Shown here: in pieces, positions 1-8,737 of the stretch
Layout of the letters: each line of letters begins with the position of its first letter
Position numbering within the stretch: position 1 is the stretch's first letter
Assembly: GCA_029260735.1 (NCBI GenBank)
Contig: JAJDCR010000173.1
Coordinates: 1 to 51,678 of the forward strand
DNA length: 51,678 nt
Direction of reading: 5' to 3'
From: Planctomycetota bacterium
Lineage (GTDB): Bacteria; Planctomycetota; Uabimicrobiia; Uabimicrobiales; Uabimicrobiaceae
The notes under the pieces: generated by a model
Databases searched by the model: none
What the model was told of the DNA's origin: nothing
Seen by the model: only the letters and a program-made list of their open reading frames with translations
Made by a program: the position numbers and the translations under genes

Positions 1-139
1 AAACGAGACCCAAGACTCTTTGCACATTGGCAACTAGGTGTTTTACCTGATATGGCTGGACAATAGGAGGCGGATGAGCGGAGACGTTCATGTCCGCATC
101 TGTGAGAGCGTGAGGGGGTGGTTCCCTTGCGCTACTCGA
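1..139 (+). ncRNA. 3' end of a group II intron (domains V-VI)
   Basis: Positions about 70-100 fold into a 5-bp outer stem (GCGGA with TCCGC), a 2-nt bulge and a 6-bp inner stem with one G-U pair, closed by a GAGA tetraloop. This is the form of group II intron domain V. The following GC-rich stretch to about 139 ends in a typical pyrimidine-rich 3' end and would hold domain VI. The upstream part of the intron is outside the window. Immediately downstream, an unrelated intron-encoded reverse transcriptase resumes in the middle of its catalytic region, so this intron appears to be inserted in another intron's gene. The exact 3' splice junction is placed by inference. Confidence 0.7.
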
Positions 140-968
140 CTACTTTTGGGAGTGTCTGGTTCAAAAAAAGATTGCATAGAAATAAAAGCTGATTTAGCAA
201 ACTTTCTATCACAAAAACTTAATTTAACTCTCTCTCCTCAAAAGACGAAAATAACCAACAGTAGCAATAATAAGGCGAGATTTCTCAACTTTAATATTTC
301 CACTACCGATCACAAAATTGGAAAGATAGTTTCCTTTGTAGATAAAAACGGAAGAAGAGTTAAGAAAAGATCAACAACAAGAATGATATCAGTAGCAATA
401 CCTAAAGATGTGTTTCCAAAATTCTTTGGCAATAGAAAATATGGTGATTACCTAAATGATCGCCCTTGCCATAGAAAAAGTTTGATAAGGAACTCCGACC
501 TCGAAATATTTATGCAAATAAATACAGAGTTAAGAGGCATATTTAATTATTACTCTATCGCATCTTTTGAAAATGTTAGCGAAAAACCTTAAACGTCCCA
601 ACCGAAGACTTGTAATGACGTTCAACTCTAAAAATTACACTTTTGTTAGTCAAAAAGACTATAAAGAAAAATTAGGAAAAATCCTCAAAAAAAAGTCTGA
701 CTATGGTAATGCTGACCGATATATACCTTCTGTCCTATATAGTGGCTCTACAGAATTAGAACAACGCTTACTTGCGAGTAAATGTGAATCATTTGAAAAA
801 ACTCAAGGTCCTTTCTTTGTCCACCATGTCCGTCGCGTTAAAGACATCAAAGACAAGAAGGCTAAAAACTGGCTAGACTGGATTCACATTACTAGGCAAC
901 GTCGTACAGTAATTCTCTGTAAGGAATGTCACTTAGAATACCATCATGGCGATTTTCGCTATGGCTAG
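140..968 (+). pseudogene. Group II intron reverse transcriptase/maturase, C-terminal part with HNH domain, broken
   Basis: The first segment (to 592) reads LLLGVSGSKKDC and then LSPQKTKI, the sequence that normally follows the YADD catalytic motif of LtrA-like maturases, and reaches the maturase motif around INTELRGIFNYYS. It then goes out of frame. A second frame (from about 567 to 968) carries the rest: a short maturase remnant, then an HNH-type endonuclease with FFVHHVRR, CKECH and YHHG. Much of maturase domain X is missing at the junction, so there is a deletion plus a frameshift and the protein is dead. The palm domain with YADD is interrupted upstream by the other intron's 3' end. Confidence 0.75.
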
Positions 969-1102
969 AGTTTACTGATGATTTTTGGGGCTTCTAGCTC
1001 CTTAACTGGAAAGCCCGGTACATGGAAATCGTGCACGCCGGGTTTGGGAAGGGACGTGGCGAGACCCTAGCTAGAAACAGCTAGAAGGCTTGTTGCGTCT
1101 AC
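969..1102 (+). ncRNA. 3' ribozyme end of the host (outer) group II intron
   Basis: Positions 1012-1044 form a second domain V: a 7-bp GC-rich outer stem (CCCGG with CCGGG at its core), a 2-nt CG bulge and a short inner stem with a GAAA-containing loop. A second hairpin around 1067-1086 (CTAGCT with AGCTAG) fits domain VI. The intron probably ends near 1102, where an open frame for a surface-protein tail resumes. This intron belongs to the broken reverse transcriptase just upstream. Boundaries are inferred from structure and from the resumption of coding. Confidence 0.65.
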
Positions 1103-1297
1103 TTCATAGATGGACAAAAAATCATATTTTCTCCTGTAGCAATTTTATTGCCTGGTAAGAAACTAACTTACCAAATTGTGTGTAAAGCAATTTCTGAAGT
1201 GAAAGGAAAAGGCTCGGCTAAAAACACTGCTCTCATAACTTACAATGAATTTGGAAGGCCTATCATCGATGAAGAAGGTACTAGCATTTATAAATAA
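1103..1297 (+). pseudogene. C-terminal remnant of a DUF11-like surface protein
   Basis: Starting exactly at the inferred intron 3' end, a frame runs 64 codons to a TAA: it begins FIDGQKIIF, continues LPGKKLTYQIVCKA and ends with TYNEFGRPIIDEE before the stop. The pattern of pro-gly-lys-leu-thr-tyr followed by a Cys and an alternating beta-strand tail is that of DUF11/conserved-repeat extracellular proteins. The N-terminal part would lie on the other side of the intron, outside the window. I infer that the outer group II intron interrupted this gene. Confidence 0.5.
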
Positions 1298-1382
1298 ATT
1301 AAGCGTATAATACAAATTGGACATTTTGCCAGAAGGTACAAATTTACTAACATGCATTCATTTTAAATTAAGCGTATAATAC
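1296..1382. repeat. Pair of 18-bp direct repeats
   Basis: AAATTAAGCGTATAATAC occurs at 1296-1313 and again at 1365-1382, starting at the stop codon of the surface-protein remnant. The 51 bases between them hold no gene I can support. The repeats could mark a small tandem duplication of a gene end. No function is evident. Confidence 0.6.
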
Positions 1383-1480
1383 CTTAGCGATATTTTCTGT
1401 AAAAATGTTGCTTGTGACCCAAAATGGTCGTCTATATTTCACCCTGTGTTTCTATATAGCAAGATTGGATTGTTTAATAA

Positions 1481-3403
1481 ATGGCCAAACTAAGAATTTA
1501 TGAAGCGGGGAAGGGGGATTGCATTGCTCTCCGTAAAGGAAGAGAAACACTCATGATCTTTGACACTGGTCAAAAGAGTGCTTATCGGCGTGTAAAAAAA
1601 ACCAAAGATTGCAGGGGGTTTGCCAAAGCAATTGCTGAGGCAGTTGCCGCACCAGACAACCGCAGGCGAGGGAAAAAAACGCCAATAGTCATTGTCAGCC
1701 ATGTTGACGAAGATCATATAGGCGGCCTACAAAGTTGGGTTAACGATATTTTTTCCCGAACTTATAATTGGGAAGAAGCCCGAACTTTAGCTAGGAAGGA
1801 GATTGGTGAGGTTTGGTGTAATATTCCGCCCCAGGACGTCGCTCTATCATGGCGGGCCTCTCTCCCTATCTCATATGCAAAACAAAACTCTTCAGAGGGA
1901 CAAAGGAAGCTCTTGGAATCGACAACGCCTTTTCCTCAGAACCTAAAAGATGAAGAAGATTGGCAAAAGACAATTTGGACAGAACTGTGCAGAAACCAGG
2001 ATTGGGCTGACGCTCCTGACGAAGTCCTAGAATTGTTGGCTGAAAGACAGAATTTGATTCAGGCATTATTCAATAGTGACGAGTCGGATAAAGAAAACAC
2101 GCTGATGGACGATGGTGAGAGTGGTAGATTCCATAAAGTTGGAAAGTGGCTGAAGGACATGTATGGCGATTACCTAAACATTTACGAAAACGATCGATTT
2201 GCTAACATATCTATAGATGTTCCTTTGAACCGGGAAAGAGACGGTTTAACCAAAAATATACCGGGAATCATTCTGCGAATTCATATACATGACTTTGAAC
2301 ATCACGTCCGCCTTCAAATGCATTGTAAAGTTTTGCTTTCGATGCGCACACATTTGGCTTTTGAGAGTACAAAAGTCATACCACGAGAATTGTTCCAAGT
2401 CTTGTTTCCCTTCCTTACTTATACTCCAAGGAGCAAGCCACATCCTCGGCAATTTAGTCTTGATTTCAATTTAGATTTTCATGTGCCTCAGGCCGACTCT
2501 GACTCTTCCACATATGCTTTGCTCAAGAAGAATGTGATTCAGTTAATTGATTGCCTCGAAGAATTAGATCAAGGCAAAAATCCGCTCGAAGTACTGGCTC
2601 AGATATTTGAGAAACTTGAAGGACAACAGGATTTCTCTTTGGCGCAAGAAGAGAGAACATTTTTAGCATTTTTGAGGCTTCTCTTTGGAATTGCACCTCT
2701 TGATGGAATTAAGGAACGCCTCTCCTTGTTCAAGGTACTTGAGTTATTGGAGATACCAGTGAGGGGCACTTTTGTGGATGGATACTTGGGGGCCGAATCA
2801 TCATCAAATCCATCCCTCAATGGGCTTGACTACTCTTTCCTATCTCCTTCTTGCAAAGAACTTAACGATTTGGCCAGCCGATGGGCTGAATATGAGGGTC
2901 GACTTGGCGTACAATTGCCGACTAATTTCAAGGTTGCCTTGTTCGAATCGCTGGCATCACCTCAGGCTTTTCGATGGCAAGCAGATCGTAGTGTTAGTAA
3001 TCTTAGTTCTATCTCAATCTGGCTGAAAAATGTTTCCAATGGCAATAATGTAATACTAACCGGTGATACCCTTCATAGCAAAATTATGGAGCAACTAGGA
3101 GTTTATGTCAAAAAACTAGGGATGCCATCAAATCGCCGTGTACATTACCAAATACCTCATCATGGAGGAAGGCGAAACACTCAGATAGGGGTTGATCCCT
3201 TACCAGGGGACGTTCTATTCGGAGGGGGAAAGATTAGCAGTGTGTTTGCTACAGGAGGCATGAAAAAAGCGCATAATGAAAGGAAGAAACAGGGACCGAT
3301 AAAAGAAGTACTCGACTTCTTTGATAAAGGCTCCCGTAAGAATGCAATTGCTACGAATGAGTCGATGAACCCGAACAGTGGAAAATTCGATATTGATCTA
3401 TAG
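1481..3403 (+). CDS. Metallo-beta-lactamase-fold hydrolase (ComEC/Rec2-like MBL)
   Basis: A 640-aa protein with the N-terminal beta-strand pair of an MBL fold, the metal-binding motif HVDEDHIGG at residues 74-82, a late ILTGDT strand near residue 527 and a second metal motif PHHGG near 560. This layout matches the ComEC/Rec2-related MBL hydrolases, which bind two metal ions and often act on nucleic acids or nucleotides. The middle (about 100-500) is long and unlike standard MBL proteins, possibly a target-recognition insert. It stands alone on the plus strand upstream of a minus-strand defence gene group, so a defence role is possible but not shown. The ATG is the first of the frame; I see no strong ribosome binding site. 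Confidence 0.75.
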   Translation: MAKLRIYEAGKGDCIALRKGRETLMIFDTGQKSAYRRVKKTKDCRGFAKAIAEAVAAPDNRRRGKKTPIVIVSHVDEDHIGGLQSWVNDIFSRTYNWEEARTLARKEIGEVWCNIPPQDVALSWRASLPISYAKQNSSEGQRKLLESTTPFPQNLKDEEDWQKTIWTELCRNQDWADAPDEVLELLAERQNLIQALFNSDESDKENTLMDDGESGRFHKVGKWLKDMYGDYLNIYENDRFANISIDVPLNRERDGLTKNIPGIILRIHIHDFEHHVRLQMHCKVLLSMRTHLAFESTKVIPRELFQVLFPFLTYTPRSKPHPRQFSLDFNLDFHVPQADSDSSTYALLKKNVIQLIDCLEELDQGKNPLEVLAQIFEKLEGQQDFSLAQEERTFLAFLRLLFGIAPLDGIKERLSLFKVLELLEIPVRGTFVDGYLGAESSSNPSLNGLDYSFLSPSCKELNDLASRWAEYEGRLGVQLPTNFKVALFESLASPQAFRWQADRSVSNLSSISIWLKNVSNGNNVILTGDTLHSKIMEQLGVYVKKLGMPSNRRVHYQIPHHGGRRNTQIGVDPLPGDVLFGGGKISSVFATGGMKKAHNERKKQGPIKEVLDFFDKGSRKNAIATNESMNPNSGKFDIDL

Positions 3404-3540
3404 CTCTTTCGCTTTTTCATTACAGCAGACTCACAAGGATAAAACAGGGCGCTGCACCGAACACCCAGAATGATTCATGAATGAAAATAAGATAGGAAAA
3501 GCAATAGCTGTAGGGCTCTCTAGGCACTATATCACTCAAT

Positions 3541-3756
3541 GGTATCCTATTGAAATTTTCGGGAGGATACCATGAGCCAAGAAAAGTTAAAAGGATGCCA
3601 TTTTCCAAAGAGCATTATATTCCAGGGTTCTGTCGCAAACTTTAGAAATGGCAAAATTATGGCCGAGAGCTTCCATAAACTATGAAACCAAGGAATAGAA
3701 AAGTTCTGCAGTATTGTTCTTTGAGTTTATGAACGTCTCTATTTGGCCTTTCTTAA
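3541..3756. mobile_element. Scrambled IS6-family remnant
   Basis: At 3572-3624 the plus strand encodes MSQEKLKGCHFPKS, nearly the start of the IS6-like transposase at 50680. At 3625 a terminal-repeat-like GGGTTCTGTCGCAAA begins and leads into the same element's 3' end in inverted orientation; the minus strand reads KNNTAELFYSLVS and a stop at 3680-3682. So a 5' piece and an inverted 3' piece of one IS type lie head to end with all the catalytic middle lost. The 3' end of the next minus-strand gene abuts it. Confidence 0.7.
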
Positions 3757-4338
3757 TCATCCCCACAAAATGGATTTTACCTCCTCAGTAATTTGTTCTA
3801 AATCATCTCCGACAATAATCTCTCCGTTGTTAATTTTTGATTCTGAATAGATTTTCTTTTTCATGGCCATCAAAGATTTTCTCACAATTGTGCCTTTTTG
3901 TAGAGGTGCTTGTCCTTGAGCATTGAGCAATCTCTTTTCAGGAAGACAGGCTATAACCAAAACTACGGTATGTTCTGGGCTCAATAAGTAGATATTTTTA
4001 TCTTGGCTAAAATTCGATTCATATTGATCAGCAATAAAAGGTGCAATAAAGTTTCCCGCTATGTTTTTGGGGTTTGTATCAACTTCGTATTCCAAGATTA
4101 GTTCCACAATCTTTTTCTCTTTGTTTATGACCAATGCATCGACATTTGTTATTTCTCTTGCTGTTTTAGAAGGACCCTCTTTTACGAATAGTTGTAATCT
4201 ATGTCGCTCTAAGCCTCTTTCTTTAGGGAGCAAGTCTTTTCCTTCCCTGCGGATTTCATACTCATTGCTTGTGAATACGTCTTTTTGTAGCATGTTTTCT
4301 ATGCAATCAGCCATTTCTATTTCTTTATCTTTGGACAT
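3757..4338 (-). CDS. Hypothetical protein next to Mrr nuclease, possible nuclease fold
   Basis: A 193-aa soluble protein with no signal peptide. The start ATG has GAGGAAA just upstream. I do not recognise the family. The middle contains NVDALVINKEKK followed by ELILEYE, an Asp, a hairpin and a Glu-rich strand that loosely resembles the D...ExK core of PD-(D/E)xK nucleases, but this is weak. It lies 54 bp downstream of the Mrr-like gene on the same strand, so the two may be co-expressed. Its 3' end touches an IS6 remnant, so the C-terminus (KSILWG) may be non-native. Confidence 0.5.
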   Translation of the reverse strand: MSKDKEIEMADCIENMLQKDVFTSNEYEIRREGKDLLPKERGLERHRLQLFVKEGPSKTAREITNVDALVINKEKKIVELILEYEVDTNPKNIAGNFIAPFIADQYESNFSQDKNIYLLSPEHTVVLVIACLPEKRLLNAQGQAPLQKGTIVRKSLMAMKKKIYSESKINNGEIIVGDDLEQITEEVKSILWG

Positions 4339-4392
4339 AACTTTCCTCTATTTTAGCTGGCTATGCTTTTGCTTTGGATAGCACTGGATATT

Positions 4393-5313
4393 CTATAAAG
4401 CATTTTGGTTCGGATCATCCTCTCGTGAATCCCAGAAATCGCTATCAAGTTTTTTGATTTCAATCGTTTGCTCAACCTGCATACCTAGGCTATATTCATA
4501 AATATGCTTTCCTAGCTCAACTCCATCAATGAGAACAACAGTCGTTGCTCCATTTAAGCTCTCAGCATACTCGATAGCTCCTGGTGTATATGAAGAAGTA
4601 GTTATAAATATGCCCTTGTTTGATTGCACAACAGCAAGCGCACCTACAAATTTTTGTATATCTTCTCTTCCAATGGACTTACCTCTAGCGTAACGCTTGG
4701 CCTGAATATGAATACGCCCTAGGCCCAGAACATCTTCTTTTATAATGCCATCAATGCCTTTATCATTTGAATACTGGGTTACTTCGCCCGCTGCCTTTAC
4801 TTGACCGCCATACCCCATCTTCTGAAGTAGCATAACAACAATTTTTTCGAACTCTCGGGGAGATTTGCTTAGAATTACATCAATGATCTCGTTATATATT
4901 GATGACTGTATCGTCGAAAAGGAATCATATAGCTCTTCTTGAGGAGTTTGGTTTGTATTAGTATCTTCTGTTTTTGTTTTTTTCGTTGATTCTTTTTTTC
5001 TGACTTTAGTGGCAATAAAAGCATTGATATTCTCAGGTGTTTTTAGCTGCTCAATGCCTACCTCATTAATTTGATATACGCCTCGTTTTGGTTTTTGAAC
5101 TAAACCAGCCATATTCATGTAGCTAAGAGCCCAAGATATTCTATCGTAGAATATCTTTCCATTACCTGACTCATACTCTTCAACAACCTCCTCCTCGCTC
5201 AAGTTAAATACTTTTGCCAATGGTGCTTCGAATTCATTTAGCTTTAGTGAATCCTTCTCAGTGAGTAACTCGAGCGCAGGAACTCTAATCTCATCATGTT
5301 TTGGTATGGTCAT
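4393..5313 (-). CDS. mrr: Mrr-like restriction endonuclease
   Basis: A 306-aa protein. The N-terminal 90 residues form a winged-helix Mrr N-domain (PALELLTEKDSLKLNE, then SWALSYMNMAGLV). A Lys/Thr-rich linker follows. The C-terminal nuclease domain shows FEKIVVMLLQKMGYGG, GIDGIIKED and IHIQAKRY, which supply the Asp and the QxK of the Mrr subtype of the PD-(D/E)xK fold. Mrr enzymes cut modified foreign DNA. It lies 33 bp downstream of the hsdR remnant and upstream of the hypothetical gene at 3757, all minus strand. Start ATG preceded by AGGA. Confidence 0.85.
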   Translation of the reverse strand: MTIPKHDEIRVPALELLTEKDSLKLNEFEAPLAKVFNLSEEEVVEEYESGNGKIFYDRISWALSYMNMAGLVQKPKRGVYQINEVGIEQLKTPENINAFIATKVRKKESTKKTKTEDTNTNQTPQEELYDSFSTIQSSIYNEIIDVILSKSPREFEKIVVMLLQKMGYGGQVKAAGEVTQYSNDKGIDGIIKEDVLGLGRIHIQAKRYARGKSIGREDIQKFVGALAVVQSNKGIFITTSSYTPGAIEYAESLNGATTVVLIDGVELGKHIYEYSLGMQVEQTIEIKKLDSDFWDSREDDPNQNAL

Positions 5314-5345
5314 ATTTTTGTCCTAAGATTTTTTTATTTTGGTCA

Positions 5346-5819
5346 TCACACACGCAGTTGACGACTCTCAGTCATTCGCTTCATCGTATTCAAAAATGCT
5401 TGCTGAAAAGCCTCATCCTTCGCATATAGCTTATACAGCTCCAGCTCTTGTCTTCTTTGCTTTGACATCACGTCGTTGAGGATCTTCTTGAACGCTAAAT
5501 CCCTATTCAGCACGTCTTTGTTCTCAGCTACCTTGGTTTTGTAATCAGGATGTCTTTTGATAGATTTTGTGAGGTTCACGAGTTTCATCCTCTGATCTTC
5601 TGGTGTAGCATCCCATCCCTGGAACCATCGCTCATTGAAGGTTTGGATAATCTCATCTAGGGGATCTTTATCTTCATCTACATTGTGGACCCCTCTAGGA
5701 TTCGGATCCACTTCTGTTCCTGATTCATCTAACTCAATGGAATGGTTCAGTTTTGTCCGCTCCAGTCCATAGGTAGATAAATCAACTGAATCTAGTAGCT
5801 CATCAATCAACTTATTCAT
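5346..5819 (-). pseudogene. hsdR: Type I restriction endonuclease HsdR, C-terminal remnant
   Basis: The 157 residues read VDLSTYGLERTKLN, NPRGVHN, FNERWFQGWDATPEDQR and a helical tail, matching the end of type I restriction R subunits, which are normally around 1,000 residues. The nuclease and helicase parts are gone. The frame opens at an internal Met (MNKLIDELLD), although GAGGGGG about 10 nt upstream could allow translation. The matching hsdM start lies 5.5 kb away on the same strand, so I read this as the far end of one dismantled type I locus. Confidence 0.75.
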
Positions 5820-5851
5820 CTCTAAATTCCCCCTCGTTAGTCGGAGCTAGA

Positions 5852-7318
5852 TCAAACGAAAACTATATCTTTAGGGCTGTTAATTGCAATCGTTTCTCTA
5901 TATTCTTTTGCCTCGGCAAGCATTGTCCAGTGAATATTAATACCCATTTCCTCAATAGACTCTCTAAGTTCTTTAGTGCTGATTCTGAAAAATTCTTTCC
6001 TTGAATTAATTTTATTAACCTGTTTTTCTGAGAATTTTTTATGGAGTTTATTTTCAAGGGCAGGGGCATCTTCGCTATAAATCATGGCATGTATATCAAA
6101 GGAAAATGGAACACTTGGGCTACTGAGTTCTTTAACTCTGTCAGTTGGCTCAAGCCTTCTTGTTAATCCTATTTTCAGAACGTCATCACCAAAAGAACCA
6201 ATATTCGATATAATATAGACATGCCCACGTTTTGTTTGCTCTGCCATAGAAATAGCTCTTTGGTTTTTTTCCTCTACCTCTTTGAGTTTTTCTTGCAGTT
6301 CAAAAATTTTCTGCTCAAATTTTTCCTTTTGCTCCTCTTTGGCTTCTTCTAACATCTTATGAGCTTTTTCCATTGCCTTTTGCAAGGTATTCTCTTCTTT
6401 TTCGGCTTCTCTTATGGCTTTTTCATATTCTTTGCGAGCCTTTTCTTCTTCTCGTATTGCTTCTTTTATTCTTTTTTGCTCTTCTTGTTCTCTTTGCTTA
6501 AGTTCTTGTGTAGCCACAGCCCATTTAAGTTCTTCTAATCTAGCCTCTAAGTAATCTGGCAATATTTTAGCATTTCTGAATGCCTCACCATTTTTATTTA
6601 CTAGATGGTAAGAGTCAATAATTTTTTGCTTAAGTTTTCCATAATTATTATGCCGAACACTTGACAATACGGAATCTGTTTTTCCATTGAAGGCATCGAT
6701 TATGAAAATAATTGCTGTTGATCGTCTATAGGACTCAACATATTCACAGTCAGCAGCTAATCCATTAGATACCATCTTTTTTGTTTTTACTCTGGCTTCT
6801 TTTAGTCTAATTCCAGAATCTTTGTGGCTAAAATCCTCTGCAAGCTGATCTAGAACAACATTGTTTGGAATTACGTATTCATCATTATACCCATGAACAA
6901 AATTTTTCATTGCTTCGGCTACTTTTGAATATTCGTTTGCTTTTATTTTATATTCTTGTGTAATTTTCTCTTGTGAGGATGCCTCTTCTTTTGCCATTTC
7001 TACCATTTTATTATAGAAATTTTCAGCCTTTATTCTTTCATTTCCTGCTGCAATTTCAGCATCTCTTTTCAAGCGAGTGGCATAATCATCCACGTCCTTG
7101 ATTTTTTGGTATTTTAGGAGTGGTTGTATTTTTTCATTAATTTTCTTTATTCTTTGGGAAAAGCTTTGTTTTTCTTTTTGAATTTCTTGCCTATGTCGAA
7201 TTCTTAGGGACTTAATTTCCTCTTTGGCAGCCTCAACTTGGTCAAGGTAATACATTCGTACTGTCAAAATTGCGGGTATGCTAAGCCCAATACATATAGC
7301 AATTATTACTAATTCCAT
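5852..7318 (-). CDS. SNIPE-like membrane-anchored DUF4041/GIY-YIG nuclease
   Basis: A 488-aa protein. Residues 1-24 are a hydrophobic membrane anchor (VIIAICIGLSIPAILTV). A coiled coil covers roughly 28-115, followed by a DUF4041 region (about 120-280, with FVHGYNDEYVIPNN and AAIIF-like strands), a long charged coiled coil (280-360) and a C-terminal GIY-YIG/T5orf172 nuclease domain from about 365 (GHVYIISN, LKIGLTRR, then the glutamate in ALENKLHKKF). This domain order is that of SNIPE proteins, which sit at the membrane and cut phage DNA on entry. The family match is strong by architecture; phage defence here is inference, supported by restriction genes on both sides. The start overlaps the end of a decayed small gene. 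Confidence 0.8.
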   Translation of the reverse strand: MELVIIAICIGLSIPAILTVRMYYLDQVEAAKEEIKSLRIRHRQEIQKEKQSFSQRIKKINEKIQPLLKYQKIKDVDDYATRLKRDAEIAAGNERIKAENFYNKMVEMAKEEASSQEKITQEYKIKANEYSKVAEAMKNFVHGYNDEYVIPNNVVLDQLAEDFSHKDSGIRLKEARVKTKKMVSNGLAADCEYVESYRRSTAIIFIIDAFNGKTDSVLSSVRHNNYGKLKQKIIDSYHLVNKNGEAFRNAKILPDYLEARLEELKWAVATQELKQREQEEQKRIKEAIREEEKARKEYEKAIREAEKEENTLQKAMEKAHKMLEEAKEEQKEKFEQKIFELQEKLKEVEEKNQRAISMAEQTKRGHVYIISNIGSFGDDVLKIGLTRRLEPTDRVKELSSPSVPFSFDIHAMIYSEDAPALENKLHKKFSEKQVNKINSRKEFFRISTKELRESIEEMGINIHWTMLAEAKEYRETIAINSPKDIVFV

Positions 7319-7481
7319 TTTCCCACCTCACTCTGAAGCCTTGCCCTAAAAAATGCTGCTTCCAACGATCCGTTACAATCAAAGTAGTACATAAAAACCT
7401 TCTTTCATACCTCAATAGAAACTCGCATTCTTCGCCATTGGAGCAAGTCAAATGAAAATACCATTCCCCTTGTTTTATCAC
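7319..7481 (-). pseudogene. Frameshifted copy of the 63-aa gene at 8738
   Basis: It starts with GTG after AAGGAG and reads MIKQGEWYFHLTCSNGEECEF, matching the 63-aa protein at 8738-8929, then loses frame near position 7395. In the other frame the match resumes as MYYFDCNGSLEAA. The DNA of the two copies is highly similar over about 150 bp. The decayed tail runs into the start of the SNIPE-like gene, so this copy may now act only as a leader. Confidence 0.65.
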
Positions 7482-7497
7482 TAGAGCTCTCCTTATT

Positions 7498-7560
7498 CCA
7501 ATTCTTCTAGAGCAATCATTAAATCAAAATATATGGGGCTTGCTCTTTGGGGATTAGCTA
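7498..7560 (-). other. Short coding remnant behind the TM2 gene
   Basis: Directly overlapping the stop of the TM2 gene, a second frame reads NPQRASPIYFDLMIALEELE and stops, 13 nt before the ribosome binding site of the next gene. It resembles the tail of some other protein, not one I recognise. It may be a scar of recombination between genes. Confidence 0.25.
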
Positions 7561-8667
7561 TTTCCTCCAGTTGTTTTCTACCATGCCTATTTTTTCGACA
7601 TAATCATCAGAAACGGAATATTTATTTATAAAACTATTATTATAAAATATATCGTTTTCCTCAGATTTTTTCAGCTTTCTGTGAAAATACAAGCCTTCTT
7701 CTTTGAAAAAGTATACGAAGCTGCTTTGTATGGATAGCATTTTCAATACTTCTCTAGCTGTCATATTTTTATATATAACCCTGCCAAGTTTTACCCTTTT
7801 TATATTTGGGTAATATCTTATGGATTCTTTCTGTAGATACTTTATGCCTATTTTTTTGCACACTAAATACAGGGTATAGTCTAAGTTTAGGGGTTTTCCT
7901 TTAGGGTTGCTCTTAACTTTTATAGAGATAACTTTATCTAGGAGTTCATAATATTTTTCTTCTGGGGTTGGCTTGTATTCTTCGGGAGTGGGGTTTGTTT
8001 CTTCTTCGAGATCAATGAGGGGATTCGATTCAACTTCTTCTGTTTCGTCTTCTCTGTAAAATATTTCTCTAATTTGTTCTCCTGTTGTTTTGTTTTTCAT
8101 ATACTCGTAGCCTTTAGAAGAATCTACTACAGAATATTTTTCTACAGGCTTTAATGAAGTTTCTTTTATTTCTGTATAATTTCTTTCGACAATCTTGTTT
8201 TTTGCTCTAGCTTCATTTTTTCTATTATAGTCTCTAGGTTCAAAATTTCTCATGCATTGGCTAAGAAAGAGCCCACCACCTAAGACTATGGCAGCAACAC
8301 AGGTATATATAGCTATTTTAACTCCTGGCGAAGCCTTTCTTCTTTCATAAGATTTATAGTTCTTATCAGAATAAGTGGCATTAAAGCTTCTTTGACTGCT
8401 AGTTATGTATATTATTCCCTCTATGATAGATATGATTTGGATTATTAGGAATAGCCCTAGCAAAGAGAAAACTATATGCAACACACCTTGAAAAATACGG
8501 CCAAGATAAAATTTATGTATACCTAGACATCCAAGAAATATAGCCAAAAGGCATGCCACAAGTTTGTTTTTTTCTTCCACTTCTATTTCTGGACGAGTAT
8601 CCATTTCTATTACCCTAACCTCTCCATTGCTATCAAACATGAAAGTGCGATTATCCTTTTCAATCAC
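7558..8667 (-). CDS. TM2-domain membrane protein with an STN-like C-terminal domain
   Basis: A 369-aa protein, probable GTG start with GAGAG upstream. Residues about 33-90 form a TM2 domain: two membrane helices around GCLGIHKFYLGR. A third helix lies near 115-135 (IAIYTCVAAIVLGGGLFL). A charged, Pro/Glu-rich linker (TPEEYKPTPEEKYYE) leads to a C-terminal domain (about 245-335) with LDYTLYLVCKKIGIKY and VYFFKEEGLYFHRK. This last domain matches the secreted protein at 49463 and resembles STN/secretin N-terminal domains. So it likely presents this domain across or outside the membrane. Its role is unknown. Confidence 0.65.
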   Translation of the reverse strand: MIEKDNRTFMFDSNGEVRVIEMDTRPEIEVEEKNKLVACLLAIFLGCLGIHKFYLGRIFQGVLHIVFSLLGLFLIIQIISIIEGIIYITSSQRSFNATYSDKNYKSYERRKASPGVKIAIYTCVAAIVLGGGLFLSQCMRNFEPRDYNRKNEARAKNKIVERNYTEIKETSLKPVEKYSVVDSSKGYEYMKNKTTGEQIREIFYREDETEEVESNPLIDLEEETNPTPEEYKPTPEEKYYELLDKVISIKVKSNPKGKPLNLDYTLYLVCKKIGIKYLQKESIRYYPNIKRVKLGRVIYKNMTAREVLKMLSIQSSFVYFFKEEGLYFHRKLKKSEENDIFYNNSFINKYSVSDDYVEKIGMVENNWRK

Positions 8668-8737
8668 TTGAGCTCTCTTTTTTTACTTTGATTTTCATTT
8701 CCCCACCTTTTAAAAAATTTCGATACATTCTTGCACT

